A stretch of DNA of 64,000 nucleotides from Pleionea litopenaei. GTDB taxonomy: Bacteria > Pseudomonadota > Gammaproteobacteria > Enterobacterales > Kangiellaceae. Location: assembly GCF_031198435.1 (NCBI RefSeq), contig NZ_CP133548.1:558001-622000 (forward strand), written 5' to 3'. The position numbers were made by a program, and so were the translations under genes. Position 1 is the first letter of the stretch. Each line of letters opens with the position of its first letter. The notes under the pieces were generated by a model that was not told the DNA's origin, did not search any database, and saw nothing but the letters and a program-made list of their open reading frames with translations. Below, piece by piece: positions 1 through 8,553 of the stretch.

Positions 1-2
1 TA

Positions 3-218
3 TTGAAAGAACAGATCGAACTTCAGCAAAAGTCAGTAAACTCGCTTAAACAAGAATTAGCAGGAGTAAAGTCGGCGCAAGTTAGCAACCAAAGTATTGA
101 GCAGTTAAAGCAGAACTTACAATCATTACAGTCGACCAACCAGAAGTTGCAAGATCGATTGACCACTCTCGAAAAATGGCGCTATACCGTTCAGTCGCAA
201 AGTTCAAATACGCCCTAG
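3..218 (+). CDS. 3' end of an unidentified coiled-coil protein
   Basis: The reading frame is open from the window edge to a TAG at 216-218, so only the last 71 or so codons are visible and the true start lies upstream. The residues are rich in Gln, Lys, Leu and Ser with a heptad-like spacing of Leu and Val, which suggests a coiled coil, and the end is polar. No family can be named. It is followed 60 bp later by a strong hairpin terminator, which supports a real gene end here. Confidence 0.55.
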   Translation: MKEQIELQQKSVNSLKQELAGVKSAQVSNQSIEQLKQNLQSLQSTNQKLQDRLTTLEKWRYTVQSQSSNTP

Positions 219-278
219 AGTACTATTGCTCCTCGCAAAGATTTATCATCGCCATGTCTATTAGTAATTCTATTAATA

Positions 279-307
279 AAAAAGCCCTAGTCTAACTAGG
301 GCTTTTT
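279..307. terminator. Bidirectional intrinsic terminator
   Basis: A perfect stem AAAGCCCTAG / CTAGGGCTTT with a 5-nt loop (TCTAA) is flanked by an A run on the left and a T run on the right, so it reads as a Rho-independent terminator on both strands. It sits between the gene ending at 218 (+) and the dehydrogenase gene ending at 339 (-), two convergent units. Confidence 0.9.
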
Positions 308-338
308 ACTATTTAAGTTTTTTATTGTTATAGAAAGA

Positions 339-1385
339 TCACCCAGAGAAATTTTGCATATCAATGACCAATCGATGTGACACTTCACCATTCGCCAGAC
401 GTTTAAATGCATCGTTAATATCTTGCATCTTAATTAATTCACATTCAGGGTGGATGTCGTGTTTTGCGCAAAAGTCGAGCACTTCTTGAGTTTGAGGTAT
501 TCCACCGATTAGTGAACCGACTATGCCTCGTCGACCCATAATCATGGGTGCAATGTTGGGTTCTTCTACCGGTCCTATTTGGCCGACCATTACCATCATT
601 CCCTTAACGTCTAGTAAAGGTAAGTAGGGGTTCAAGTCATGTTTAACCGGAACGGTATTAATGATTAAATCAAGACTACCGCTTGCCGCTTGCATCGCAT
701 CTTGGTCACTACTGAGTAATGTTTGTTGGGCGCCGAGCGTCTTAGCTTGATCAATCTTCGAAGCTGAATGGGTAATCACTGTGACTGTCGCTCCTAGAGC
801 TTTAGCTAATTTGACGGCCATATGACCCAAGCCGCCTAGGCCGACTACGCCAACACGTGATCCTTTGGTTACATTAAACTCTTTCAGAGGGGAGTATGTT
901 GTAATGCCGGCACAGAGTATGGGAGCTGCCCGAGTAATATCCAAAGCATCAGGAACGCGCAAGACAAACTCTTCACGAACAACGATATGTTTCGCATAGC
1001 CACCATAAGTCAATTCGCCGGTGTGTCTATCTTTTCCATTGTAAGTGGGCGTCATGCCTTTACGGCAAAATTGCTCCTCACCTGCGTCACATTGGTCGCA
1101 AGATTGACAACTATCGACCATACAACCAACGGCGACTGAATCACCCACGGCATAATTTTTGACTTGACTACCAACTTCGATAACTCTACCGACAATCTCA
1201 TGACCCGGCACCATTGGATAAAGACTGCCACCCCAGTCGTCATGAACCTGATGAAGGTCAGAGTGGCAAATACCGGAGTACAATATTTCGATTGCCACAT
1301 CGTTTTCACGCAATGCCCGATGTTCAAAATGAAATGGCTCAAGATTGGATTGAGCATTATGAGCTGCATAACCGATAGTTTTCAT
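339..1385 (-). CDS. Zinc-dependent NAD(P)H alcohol dehydrogenase, YahK-like
   Basis: Medium-chain dehydrogenase/reductase of the cinnamyl-alcohol/YahK branch, which reduces aldehydes with NADPH in the cytosol. The 348 residues match the usual family length. Visible motifs: catalytic-zinc ligands in GICHSDLH (Cys40) and PGHE (His62-Glu63), the structural-zinc cysteines C93-x2-C96-x2-C99-x7-C107, and a Rossmann GLGGLGHMA around residue 180. The ATG is preceded by TTAGGAC at 9-10 nt. It is a single-gene unit, convergent with the left-hand gene and sharing its terminator. Substrate cannot be told from sequence. Confidence 0.93.
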   Translation of the reverse strand: MKTIGYAAHNAQSNLEPFHFEHRALRENDVAIEILYSGICHSDLHQVHDDWGGSLYPMVPGHEIVGRVIEVGSQVKNYAVGDSVAVGCMVDSCQSCDQCDAGEEQFCRKGMTPTYNGKDRHTGELTYGGYAKHIVVREEFVLRVPDALDITRAAPILCAGITTYSPLKEFNVTKGSRVGVVGLGGLGHMAVKLAKALGATVTVITHSASKIDQAKTLGAQQTLLSSDQDAMQAASGSLDLIINTVPVKHDLNPYLPLLDVKGMMVMVGQIGPVEEPNIAPMIMGRRGIVGSLIGGIPQTQEVLDFCAKHDIHPECELIKMQDINDAFKRLANGEVSHRLVIDMQNFSG

Positions 1386-2649
1386 GGATTTAAGTCCTAA
1401 GTTTCTTTTGAAATCAAGTACCTAACCTTAGCACTGATAAGAGTAAAAACCTAGGGCGTTAAAGGTCTAAAAAGTGCACCGAATCTCTTTAGGCTAGCTA
1501 ATGGTTCGACGATAGGTTGACAGAATATGACTAACCAATACTCATATTAAAACCTTGTCCATTTAGAATAATATCCATTTAAAAGAATAACCATTTAAAA
1601 CCATAACCATTTAAAACCTAATTAATTTAAAACCTTACTGTTTTAAAAAAGTACTATTTTAAAAAAGCTACTATTTTACAGGATGTCCATTTAAACCACC
1701 CGTTTAAACCAATGCTTATTTAAAGCAAGCGCATATTAGGCAATTTCAATTCCGTTTCTATATTTTTATGCGGGTATATTTTTTTTGAGAAAGCGTAAGA
1801 AATATTTAGAGAAAGTATCGGTGATAAAGCGTAAGCGTTTTCTGATTGTCTAATATTTAATCTCGTAAAAATCAAACTGCAATATATTTATTGGCTAGCA
1901 GTGTTGCGAGGTAAAAATAATACTTAATGAGATATTGTATTCACCAGGAATCATATCTATTTCATATTGATATACCGCATTAGGAGATTAACTATAGCTT
2001 TCAATAACTTGATAAATACGCTTGATAAATAAGATTAATGTTAAGATGAAATGAGATTAATTTTGAACGATTACTTTTCGAGTGCCTCACAAATTCTAAA
2101 AATATTGATTGCGATCAAAATCAAAACTACCTATCTTTTTAGTGAGATTTAAACACTTAATTTACTAGTGGTTATTTGTTGATGAGATTTTTCTCACGCG
2201 TCACTGGATTGAAATCTTAATGTTTTATGGTGATACCTATTTGGTGCGAATTAAAATATTTTAAATTTTTATGCAGTTTTCCGTGCTGGCAGGTTGAATA
2301 ACTTTGCCGCTGAATAAGATAAACAGGCTGTTCTAAATTTAAAGCGTTAATGAACGGTTTAGTGTCATATAGCTTGTTTTATATTGAGTGTTTTAAGGAT
2401 TAAGATACGAAGGTGAAATTAAAAGAAAAAGTGAACAACTTTTCGTAGGCCTACAGGTTTTATTGCGTAAGGATGCGTAACAGTACACACCATTCACTAA
2501 CTTCTTTTGAGTTGATTTGCAGTCCCTTCTTTGTGAGACAGAGCGTTTTGATTCATGTGTCGGTTCTAGAAATTAGAAATCAATATGAATGTCAAAACGT
2601 CTGTTATACATAGTGCTGGTTTATTAAACATCTACATGGAGTGAATAGA
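1386..2649. other. 1.26-kb AT-rich intergenic region upstream of the eCIS operon
   Basis: No open frame of useful length or with a convincing start is present on either strand. The DNA is strongly AT-rich. It contains the 16-bp repeat array at 1542-1730, and beyond that irregular A/T tracts up to the sheath gene. It separates the divergent dehydrogenase and eCIS operon, so it should hold their promoters; I could not pick a -35/-10 pair with confidence. Such a long AT-rich leader would suit nucleoid-protein silencing, which is inference only. Confidence 0.6.
1542..1730. repeat. Array of about twelve 16-bp TTTAAA-centred units
   Basis: TTTAAA or a one- or two-base variant of it occurs at 1546, 1562, 1578, 1594, 1610, 1626, 1642, 1658, 1674, 1690, then 1703 and 1719. 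The spacing is exactly 16 bp except for one 13-bp step. The best units read ACCATTTAAAACCATA, ACCATTTAAAACCTAA and TCCATTTAAAAGAATA, so a consensus close to WCCATTTAAAACCWTA can be drawn; flanks decay towards both ends. The core is palindromic and recurs every 1.5 helical turns, so neighbouring units face opposite sides of the helix. Candidate protein-binding iterons or a decayed minisatellite. Confidence 0.85.
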
Positions 2650-5055
2650 ATGGCTGTTAATCCCACCTATCCAGGCGTTTATGTGCAAGAAATACCGAGC
2701 GGAGTGAGAACCATCGCTGGGGTAAGTACCTCAGTCGCATTAATGTTAGGTCGAAGTCGTCAAGGTCCGTTAAATGATCCAAAGTTATGCTTAAGCTACA
2801 GTGATTACGAGCGGATATTTTCTAGCGATAGTTCATTGAGCGATTTATCGAGACAAGTGAAGCTATTTTTCCAAAATGGTGGAACGCAATGTCATGTTAT
2901 GAGAATTGCTAATGGCGCTATTGCCGCAAGTGTTGAATTGCAAACCAGTGGTGGAGATGGCACGCTTGTTTTAACCGCAAAACAAGCGGGTAAGTTGGGC
3001 GAAACCATTCGTGTAAGAGTTAATTACAAAGGCCAGTTACCAGAGTCGACGTTTAATTTAACCATTTTTAGACTAGAAACCAACGCTGCCGGTGTTCAGC
3101 AAGAAGTTGCTAGTGAATCATTTCAAAATTTATCGATGGATCCTAACAGTCCATTATTCGCTCCAGACTATATTGACCAAAATTCAGCGTTAATAACTGC
3201 GTCAGTCAGTGGTACATCACCCGGTGCGTCAGCTGGTTTTTCGCAATCAGCAATGCCTATTATTTATGACAGCTCCGATCCTGCAAGTTTTCAAACGGCA
3301 TGTGAAAACGCACTTGGCGATGAAGTAGATACGAATCAACTGAAAATTAGCATAGATGGCAGTCGCTTCGTTGATGTTGATTTTAGTGACATCGATGTTT
3401 CGGCGTTGGCTGGGCCTTCAATAGTAGAGTTTAGAACGCAATTAGCAGCAGAAATGTTAAGTGCCATTGAGTCTGCATTCACGCTGGCAAATTTAGCAGG
3501 TACAACTTGTACCGTCAGTTTGGAAGATGGTCCCACTCCTGGAGCCAATGAAGCGCCAGCGGATGCGTCAGTTTTATTCCGTTTTACATCAAATAACGAC
3601 GGCGATTTGCTGGTTCGTTCGGCCAATCAAAATGACCTTGCTGCGAGCTTGCGATTGGGCAGTGGGCAAGGTGGTTTAGAAGTCACTTCTTATTCAGAAG
3701 CGCGACCCGCCGCGAATGGTGTTAATTTGCATTTTACGACAGCGGCTACCTGGAACGCCTTAGCGCAGCTGACCCAAGACAGTTTAACTGACATAACTTT
3801 ACCTGCCGTTGACAGCGACGGGAATGCCATCACACAAACGATTAATTTCGATTTAGTCACGTCTGACTCAGCTGACCCCATGTACTTTGGTGGTGGAGTA
3901 AGAGAGAAGTTAGCCATTATTCGAGATGCGATCAATAACCATCGAAATGCCAACAAACGAACATTCTTTTGGACTGCAACCTTAGATGGATATCGCTTGA
4001 GTCTAGAGCACAGCAAAGCTGCGGATAACTACATTGGTACCGTCACAACAGCACCCACCAATTTGGTTGCGGCGATAGCTGCAGCCGTTGAGTTGAATGT
4101 AAAGCAGTACAGTGTTGGAACGACAGGAACCAGTGGTCAACAAACGCCCGGTAGTGCAGGTGACGATGGTAGTGCACCTTTGCTCAGTGATTACGAAGAT
4201 GCTTTCCTAGTCGCCGACAGAGACATCGATATGTTCAACCTTATGGTTTTGCCGCAAGATGCCGAACCTGCGCAACCAATCACTGATATTTATGGACCAG
4301 CCAGTATTTTTTGCCAAGAGTCGAGAGCATTTTTAGTCATGGATCCACCTAGCGATTGGACTGACGCAGAAAGCGCAACCGCTGGTGTCGATGATCTTCG
4401 AGTGGGATTAGTGAGCGACCATGCTGCGGTTTTTTATCCGCGAGTTAAAGTTAATGAAAACGGACGAGTTATACATGTTGGACCGTCAGGTGCGATTGCA
4501 GGACTTATGGCTCGCATTGATACATCTCGTGGTGTGTGGAAAGCACCTGCTGGAATAGAAGCCTCGTTACGCGGTGTTGTTGGGGTCGAACGACAATTCT
4601 CTGATAGAGAAAATGGTGTCTTAAATCCTCGAGCGATCAATACCATTCGTTCGTTTCCAAATGGAATCGTTAATTGGGGATCTCGCACCATGGACGGCGA
4701 CAATGATTTTGGATCTGAGCAGAAGTATATTCCAGTCCGTCGCTTGTCACTTTACATGGAAGAAAGTCTATATCGCGGCTTAAAGTGGGTCGTCTTTGAA
4801 CCGAATGATGAACCTTTATGGGCTCAAATTCGCTTAAACGTTGGATCATTTATGCATGGTCTGTTCCGACAAGGGGCCTTTCAAGGCAGCACACCTAAAG
4901 AAGCTTATTTTGTTAAGTGCGATAGTGAGACCACAACCCAAGCCGATCGAAACTTAGGTATTGTTAATATTGTGGTGGGTTTTGCTCCGTTAAAACCAGC
5001 TGAATTTGTGATTCTTTCTATTCAGCAAATTGCTGGTCAATTAGAAGCAGGCTAA
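2650..5055 (+). CDS. eCIS contractile sheath protein
   Basis: Phage tail-sheath family protein (Afp2-4/Pvc2-4 type) that polymerises around the inner tube and contracts to drive it into a target. The N-terminus MAVNPTYPGVYVQEIPSG is the classic sheath opening, and the C-terminal third (MEESLYRGLKWVVFEPND ... LFRQGAFQG) is the conserved interlocking sheath domain. At 801 residues it is longer than simple sheaths (about 350-480), because of a large variable insertion near residues 100-500 that is expected on the outer surface. I start at ATG 2650, not GTG 2641: the GGAG at 2638-2641 is well spaced for 2650. It is the only sheath gene seen; Afp has three. Confidence 0.95.
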   Translation: MAVNPTYPGVYVQEIPSGVRTIAGVSTSVALMLGRSRQGPLNDPKLCLSYSDYERIFSSDSSLSDLSRQVKLFFQNGGTQCHVMRIANGAIAASVELQTSGGDGTLVLTAKQAGKLGETIRVRVNYKGQLPESTFNLTIFRLETNAAGVQQEVASESFQNLSMDPNSPLFAPDYIDQNSALITASVSGTSPGASAGFSQSAMPIIYDSSDPASFQTACENALGDEVDTNQLKISIDGSRFVDVDFSDIDVSALAGPSIVEFRTQLAAEMLSAIESAFTLANLAGTTCTVSLEDGPTPGANEAPADASVLFRFTSNNDGDLLVRSANQNDLAASLRLGSGQGGLEVTSYSEARPAANGVNLHFTTAATWNALAQLTQDSLTDITLPAVDSDGNAITQTINFDLVTSDSADPMYFGGGVREKLAIIRDAINNHRNANKRTFFWTATLDGYRLSLEHSKAADNYIGTVTTAPTNLVAAIAAAVELNVKQYSVGTTGTSGQQTPGSAGDDGSAPLLSDYEDAFLVADRDIDMFNLMVLPQDAEPAQPITDIYGPASIFCQESRAFLVMDPPSDWTDAESATAGVDDLRVGLVSDHAAVFYPRVKVNENGRVIHVGPSGAIAGLMARIDTSRGVWKAPAGIEASLRGVVGVERQFSDRENGVLNPRAINTIRSFPNGIVNWGSRTMDGDNDFGSEQKYIPVRRLSLYMEESLYRGLKWVVFEPNDEPLWAQIRLNVGSFMHGLFRQGAFQGSTPKEAYFVKCDSETTTQADRNLGIVNIVVGFAPLKPAEFVILSIQQIAGQLEAG

Positions 5056-5102
5056 ACACCTAATCAAATATTAACGTTTTAAATTAAATTAAGGAGCAAG
5101 GC

Positions 5103-5600
5103 ATGCAATTTACTGCTAATTCACACCGGTTCGATCCTTATAAAAACTTTAAGTTTCGAATCAAATGGGACGGTCGTTATGTCGCTGGTGTTAGTAAGAT
5201 TAGTGCGTTAAAAAGATCGACTGAACTGGTCAATCATAGAGAGGGTGGAGATGTCAGTAGTGATCGAATTTCTCCCGGGCGCTCAAAATTCGAACCAGTG
5301 ACAATTGAGCGTGGCGTTACTCATGATCCTGAATTCGAAGCTTGGTCAAATCTCGTGCACAGCACAGATGGTGATGCAGCCATGTCGTTGAAAGACTTTC
5401 GCAAAGATGTGATCGTAGAACTTCTCAACCTGCAAGGAAATGTTGCCAAAGCGTATAAGCTGTATCGATGCTGGGTTTCTGAATATCAGGCAATGCCGGA
5501 ACTTGATGCGAATGCTAATGCCATTGCAATTGAAATGATGGTATTACAATGCGAAGGTTGGGAGCGTGATGAGTCAGTTACCGAGCCTACGGAGAGCTAG
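5103..5600 (+). CDS. eCIS inner tube protein (gp19-like)
   Basis: Tail-tube protein of the T4 gp19/Hcp-like fold (Afp1/Pvc1 type). 165 residues is the usual length. It begins DPYKNFKFRIKWDGRYVAGV, carries the family feature of a conserved Glu-Arg-Gly-Val turn (TIERGVTHDPEFEAW) and ends with the typical acidic tail. The start has a strong AAGGAG Shine-Dalgarno 6 nt upstream. It follows the sheath by 47 bp. Only one canonical tube gene is present in the cluster; the 252-residue protein at 17539 is an adaptor-type relative. Confidence 0.93.
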   Translation: MQFTANSHRFDPYKNFKFRIKWDGRYVAGVSKISALKRSTELVNHREGGDVSSDRISPGRSKFEPVTIERGVTHDPEFEAWSNLVHSTDGDAAMSLKDFRKDVIVELLNLQGNVAKAYKLYRCWVSEYQAMPELDANANAIAIEMMVLQCEGWERDESVTEPTES

Positions 5601-5603
5601 TTC

Positions 5604-6395
5604 TTGTACAGCTACCACTGCCACTTTTATCCGGCGGTTGTTAGTTTGCGACCGATCAACGGTTTAGTAGAACAAACAGTTACGAATACGAGTACTCGAA
5701 CAGTACTCGCGTTACTCGATGAATTACTAGAAGCGACGTCAACCGATATAGAGCTGAAGGATTTTAATTTGCTGCTCAGTACAGCCGAAAGAGATCGGTT
5801 ATTGGCTGAGTTGCATATTCAATACTTCGGCGATGAGGTGGTCGCTTATCCATTTTGCAGTCTTTGTGACGAGAAATATGAAGTTCGATTTTCTCTGACA
5901 AAGTTTAAAGAGACATCGAATAACGACTTTCAATCTAAGTTTGATGAATACGTTGAAGCTGATCAACTTTTAGATAACGGAACCTGCGTTTTCGAGTTGA
6001 AGTCAGGAGACTGCATTCGATTAATTAATGGAGCAGATGAAATAAACCTAGAAAGAACGTCTAAAGAGTCAGCTGAAAAATACCTTTTAGAAAACTGTAT
6101 CCTTGAGCATCGATCAGACCTGCCAAAAGAGAGGTTGCTATCTTTGTTAGATGATCTAAATCCGGTGTTAGACGAAACCATTCAAACACAATGTGCAAAT
6201 TGCTGTGGGGAACAACAACTCCAGTTCTCAACTCAAGCGTATTTTTTAGAAAAAATTATGGCTAATCAGCCGTCGTTAAATTCCGATATTCATTTAATTG
6301 CAAGCCAATATCAATGGTCGCTCAGTGAAATTCTAAAGCTTTCTACCGTACAACGTCACAATTTTGTTGAGTTAATTGTCAGTGAGAGAGGGTGA
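5604..6395 (+). CDS. T4 gp26/gp28-like baseplate protein with two CxxC pairs
   Basis: In eCIS loci this slot, just after the tube, holds a T4 gp26/gp28-like baseplate or hub-assembly protein; the size (263 residues) and layout agree. Two cysteine pairs, CSLC in the middle and CANC near residue 198, look like a zinc site. The C-terminal part, SQYQWSLSEILKL, resembles the short DUF6760-type proteins of other eCIS loci (pattern xHWSxxEIxxLxxxxRRxxV), which would make this a fusion; that is memory-based inference. The start is TTG 5604, supported by GGAGAG 7 nt upstream. It overlaps the next gene. Confidence 0.7.
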   Translation: MYSYHCHFYPAVVSLRPINGLVEQTVTNTSTRTVLALLDELLEATSTDIELKDFNLLLSTAERDRLLAELHIQYFGDEVVAYPFCSLCDEKYEVRFSLTKFKETSNNDFQSKFDEYVEADQLLDNGTCVFELKSGDCIRLINGADEINLERTSKESAEKYLLENCILEHRSDLPKERLLSLLDDLNPVLDETIQTQCANCCGEQQLQFSTQAYFLEKIMANQPSLNSDIHLIASQYQWSLSEILKLSTVQRHNFVELIVSERG

Positions 6396-7261
6396 TGCTT
6401 GATATGGGACTGAATTTAGTGAACAAGCTTTTGAATAGAACCGAGCCTGTAATCACTGGCTATTCTTTCTCGCAGCCATTAATTAAGCAGCCCGGTGATG
6501 CAACGATCGATGATCCCTTTATCGAAGAAAACACGCTTGAATCAGCTGAGCCTTTGAATACTTTAGAAAAGGGGCGCGGTGAGTATGCAGAGGTGGGTAA
6601 GCCAAGTGTCGGTCAAGCAGATTCTTTTTCGCCAAAACAAGCTAGCGAAACTCTAGATAGTGAGGAAGGGAATAGTCGTGAAGGTGAAGCTAAGCAGCTA
6701 AGGGCGATGGCAGTAACCTACATTTCGAATAATAAAGAGGAAATTAAGAACGAAACCATTTTGGTTAATAATCATTTAAATAATGAAAATGTAATCATCA
6801 ATCCTTTGCAAAGAAGTGACGTAAAGGAGGGTGTTAAAGATTCTAATGAGCATGCTAGTTCTAATTATAACGATGAGAACTTAATGCTTAACATGCAAAA
6901 TGAAGGCAATGGTATTCGTGAAAAAAGCGAGTTCGATAAGTCTGCTAGCAGCAAAGAACATTCTCATGATACTAGAAAAAGCTCACAGAAACCAAAAGCG
7001 ATAGAGAAAATCCACCATCGAGCTCAACCAGTAACAGAAAAAAAATCATCATCGTCCAATCTAACAAAACTACAACCTTCTCAAGATTTTAATCGGAAGG
7101 CGCCTATTAAACGAGTGACTAAAGAGCCATTTTCGATAGAGATAGGTCACTTGTCGATTGAAATCGTCGAGAATAATGAAATGAAAAGTATAACCAATAA
7201 AAAGAAGCGAACAAGAGTAAGGCAGACTTCTACGGGTAAACCCGTGAGACAAAGGCATTAA
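6395..7261 (+). CDS. Unknown, low-complexity eCIS-cluster protein
   Basis: About 288 residues, mostly Asn, Glu, Lys and Ser with no hydrophobic core in the middle, so probably disordered. The only ordered-looking part is near the end, FSIEIGHLSIEIVE, followed by a very basic tail (KKKRTRVRQ). Several eCIS loci carry a disordered protein with a terminal xIxIGRIEVR-like strand, and I suspect this is its counterpart; function unknown. ATG 6395 overlaps the previous stop by one base with a purine-rich AGAGAGGG just before it; GTG 6392 and ATG 6404 are alternatives. It is clearly coding by position between two eCIS genes. Confidence 0.65.
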   Translation: MLDMGLNLVNKLLNRTEPVITGYSFSQPLIKQPGDATIDDPFIEENTLESAEPLNTLEKGRGEYAEVGKPSVGQADSFSPKQASETLDSEEGNSREGEAKQLRAMAVTYISNNKEEIKNETILVNNHLNNENVIINPLQRSDVKEGVKDSNEHASSNYNDENLMLNMQNEGNGIREKSEFDKSASSKEHSHDTRKSSQKPKAIEKIHHRAQPVTEKKSSSSNLTKLQPSQDFNRKAPIKRVTKEPFSIEIGHLSIEIVENNEMKSITNKKKRTRVRQTSTGKPVRQRH

Positions 7262-7275
7262 GGATAGCCATTAAG

Positions 7276-8553
7276 ATGAGTATGTTAGATATTTCTCAAG
7301 TTACGCGAACACTCGTTAATGTTATTCAGCATCATATCGAGAATTCTTCAGTATGGTCAGATGATTCAACATTGAGTGTAGTGCCAGACCCGCCAGATAG
7401 TCTAGCAGGTGATAACGCGTTAGGGCTGTATCTTTATCATATCAAAGAAGATCCAAGCATGAAAAATGCGCTCCCGATGGGAAACTCTAACCCTCCCATT
7501 AAATTTACAGCGATGCCTTTAATTCTTTTTTATCAATTAAGTGCTCATAGTGACTTGAGTTCACCAACAGGTTCCTATCGTGAACAAATGCTACTTGGCG
7601 CTGCGATGAAAGCATTACATGACAACCCAATTATTAACGATGATACCTTAGTCGCTGGTGAAACAGTTATGCCTCTAATTCTAAGAGGACAAGACAATCG
7701 AATAGCCCTTGAGCTACGTCCAGTAGAGCCAGAAGATGCTGTAAATTTCTGGACGGCAGGGTCAACACCTTTAAGATTAGCCGCTTACTATCAAGTTTCC
7801 GTTATCTTGCTAGAACCCGAGCCTATGCAGCGTTCTGCCAATCCAGTGTTGGATTACAATGTATTTGCTTTTCCTGACTCGACGCCATTAATTACTTCTT
7901 CTCGCTATTCTTTAGATATTTTGCCACCGGGAGCAACAGAATCTCGAGAGATTGTATTGCAACCAGCGAGGGCTCCTTATGGTGCCAGAATCGTTATTAA
8001 TGGATTTAACTTGAGTGGCGACGAAACGTTCGTATATTTGCAGTACGCCGATTGGGACGTCCCTAGAAGGCTTAATTCAATTGATTGGTCAATTCAATCT
8101 GATAATTCAGAAGTTAGCTTAGTGATTCAAGATAACATTGATGGTGATGAGTTAGCTCCAGGACTATACAATTTATTTATTGAAGTCGCTAAAGAGAGGG
8201 TGACTCCGAATGGACAGACTAAACAGTTCACCAATCTCTCTAACCCAACTCCGATAATGATCGCTCCAAGAATTGACACAGTATCGACACCCAATGCTAA
8301 CGGTGTGTTTACGATTAGCGGGCGTATCTTTGAAGGTGTTGATATTACTCAAGATCACGTAAAACTATTTCTTGGGGAGTCAGCTTTAACTCAAGGGGCT
8401 GCTGGCAGTTTAGCGTTCGCAGAATTTGCGATTGTCGATCAAGAAAATTTGGAGATTCGTTGGCTTGAAGATACCAGTGTTGGAGATGTTTATTATTTAA
8501 GGGTTCAAGTGCGAGATGCTGACAGTTTACCCCGATGGTTGGTCATCTCATGA
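7276..8553 (+). CDS. DUF4255 eCIS cap / tail terminator (Afp16/Pvc16-like)
   Basis: The N-terminal 190 residues match the DUF4255 (Pvc16 N-terminal) pattern: an initial helix (ISQVTRTLVNVIQHHIE), then GLYLYHIKEDPSMKN and a YQLSAHS...EQMLLGAAMKALHDNP segment. This family caps the tube and sheath and sets particle length in Afp. Residues 230-425 form a beta-rich extension with IPT/TIG-like strands (YGARIVINGFNLSGDE), longer than the core family. It lies directly before the AAA+ gene, matching the paired position of Afp15 and Afp16 homologues, and its stop overlaps that gene. Confidence 0.88.
   Translation: MSMLDISQVTRTLVNVIQHHIENSSVWSDDSTLSVVPDPPDSLAGDNALGLYLYHIKEDPSMKNALPMGNSNPPIKFTAMPLILFYQLSAHSDLSSPTGSYREQMLLGAAMKALHDNPIINDDTLVAGETVMPLILRGQDNRIALELRPVEPEDAVNFWTAGSTPLRLAAYYQVSVILLEPEPMQRSANPVLDYNVFAFPDSTPLITSSRYSLDILPPGATESREIVLQPARAPYGARIVINGFNLSGDETFVYLQYADWDVPRRLNSIDWSIQSDNSEVSLVIQDNIDGDELAPGLYNLFIEVAKERVTPNGQTKQFTNLSNPTPIMIAPRIDTVSTPNANGVFTISGRIFEGVDITQDHVKLFLGESALTQGAAGSLAFAEFAIVDQENLEIRWLEDTSVGDVYYLRVQVRDADSLPRWLVIS

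Noticed and set aside
1542-1730. CRISPR array
   Set aside because: The period is 16 bp with no unique spacers of 30 bp or so, the units are degenerate, and no cas genes are present.
2641-2649. GTG 2641 as the sheath start
   Set aside because: GTG overlaps the GGAG that serves as ribosome-binding site for ATG 2650, and family members begin at MAVNPTYPG.
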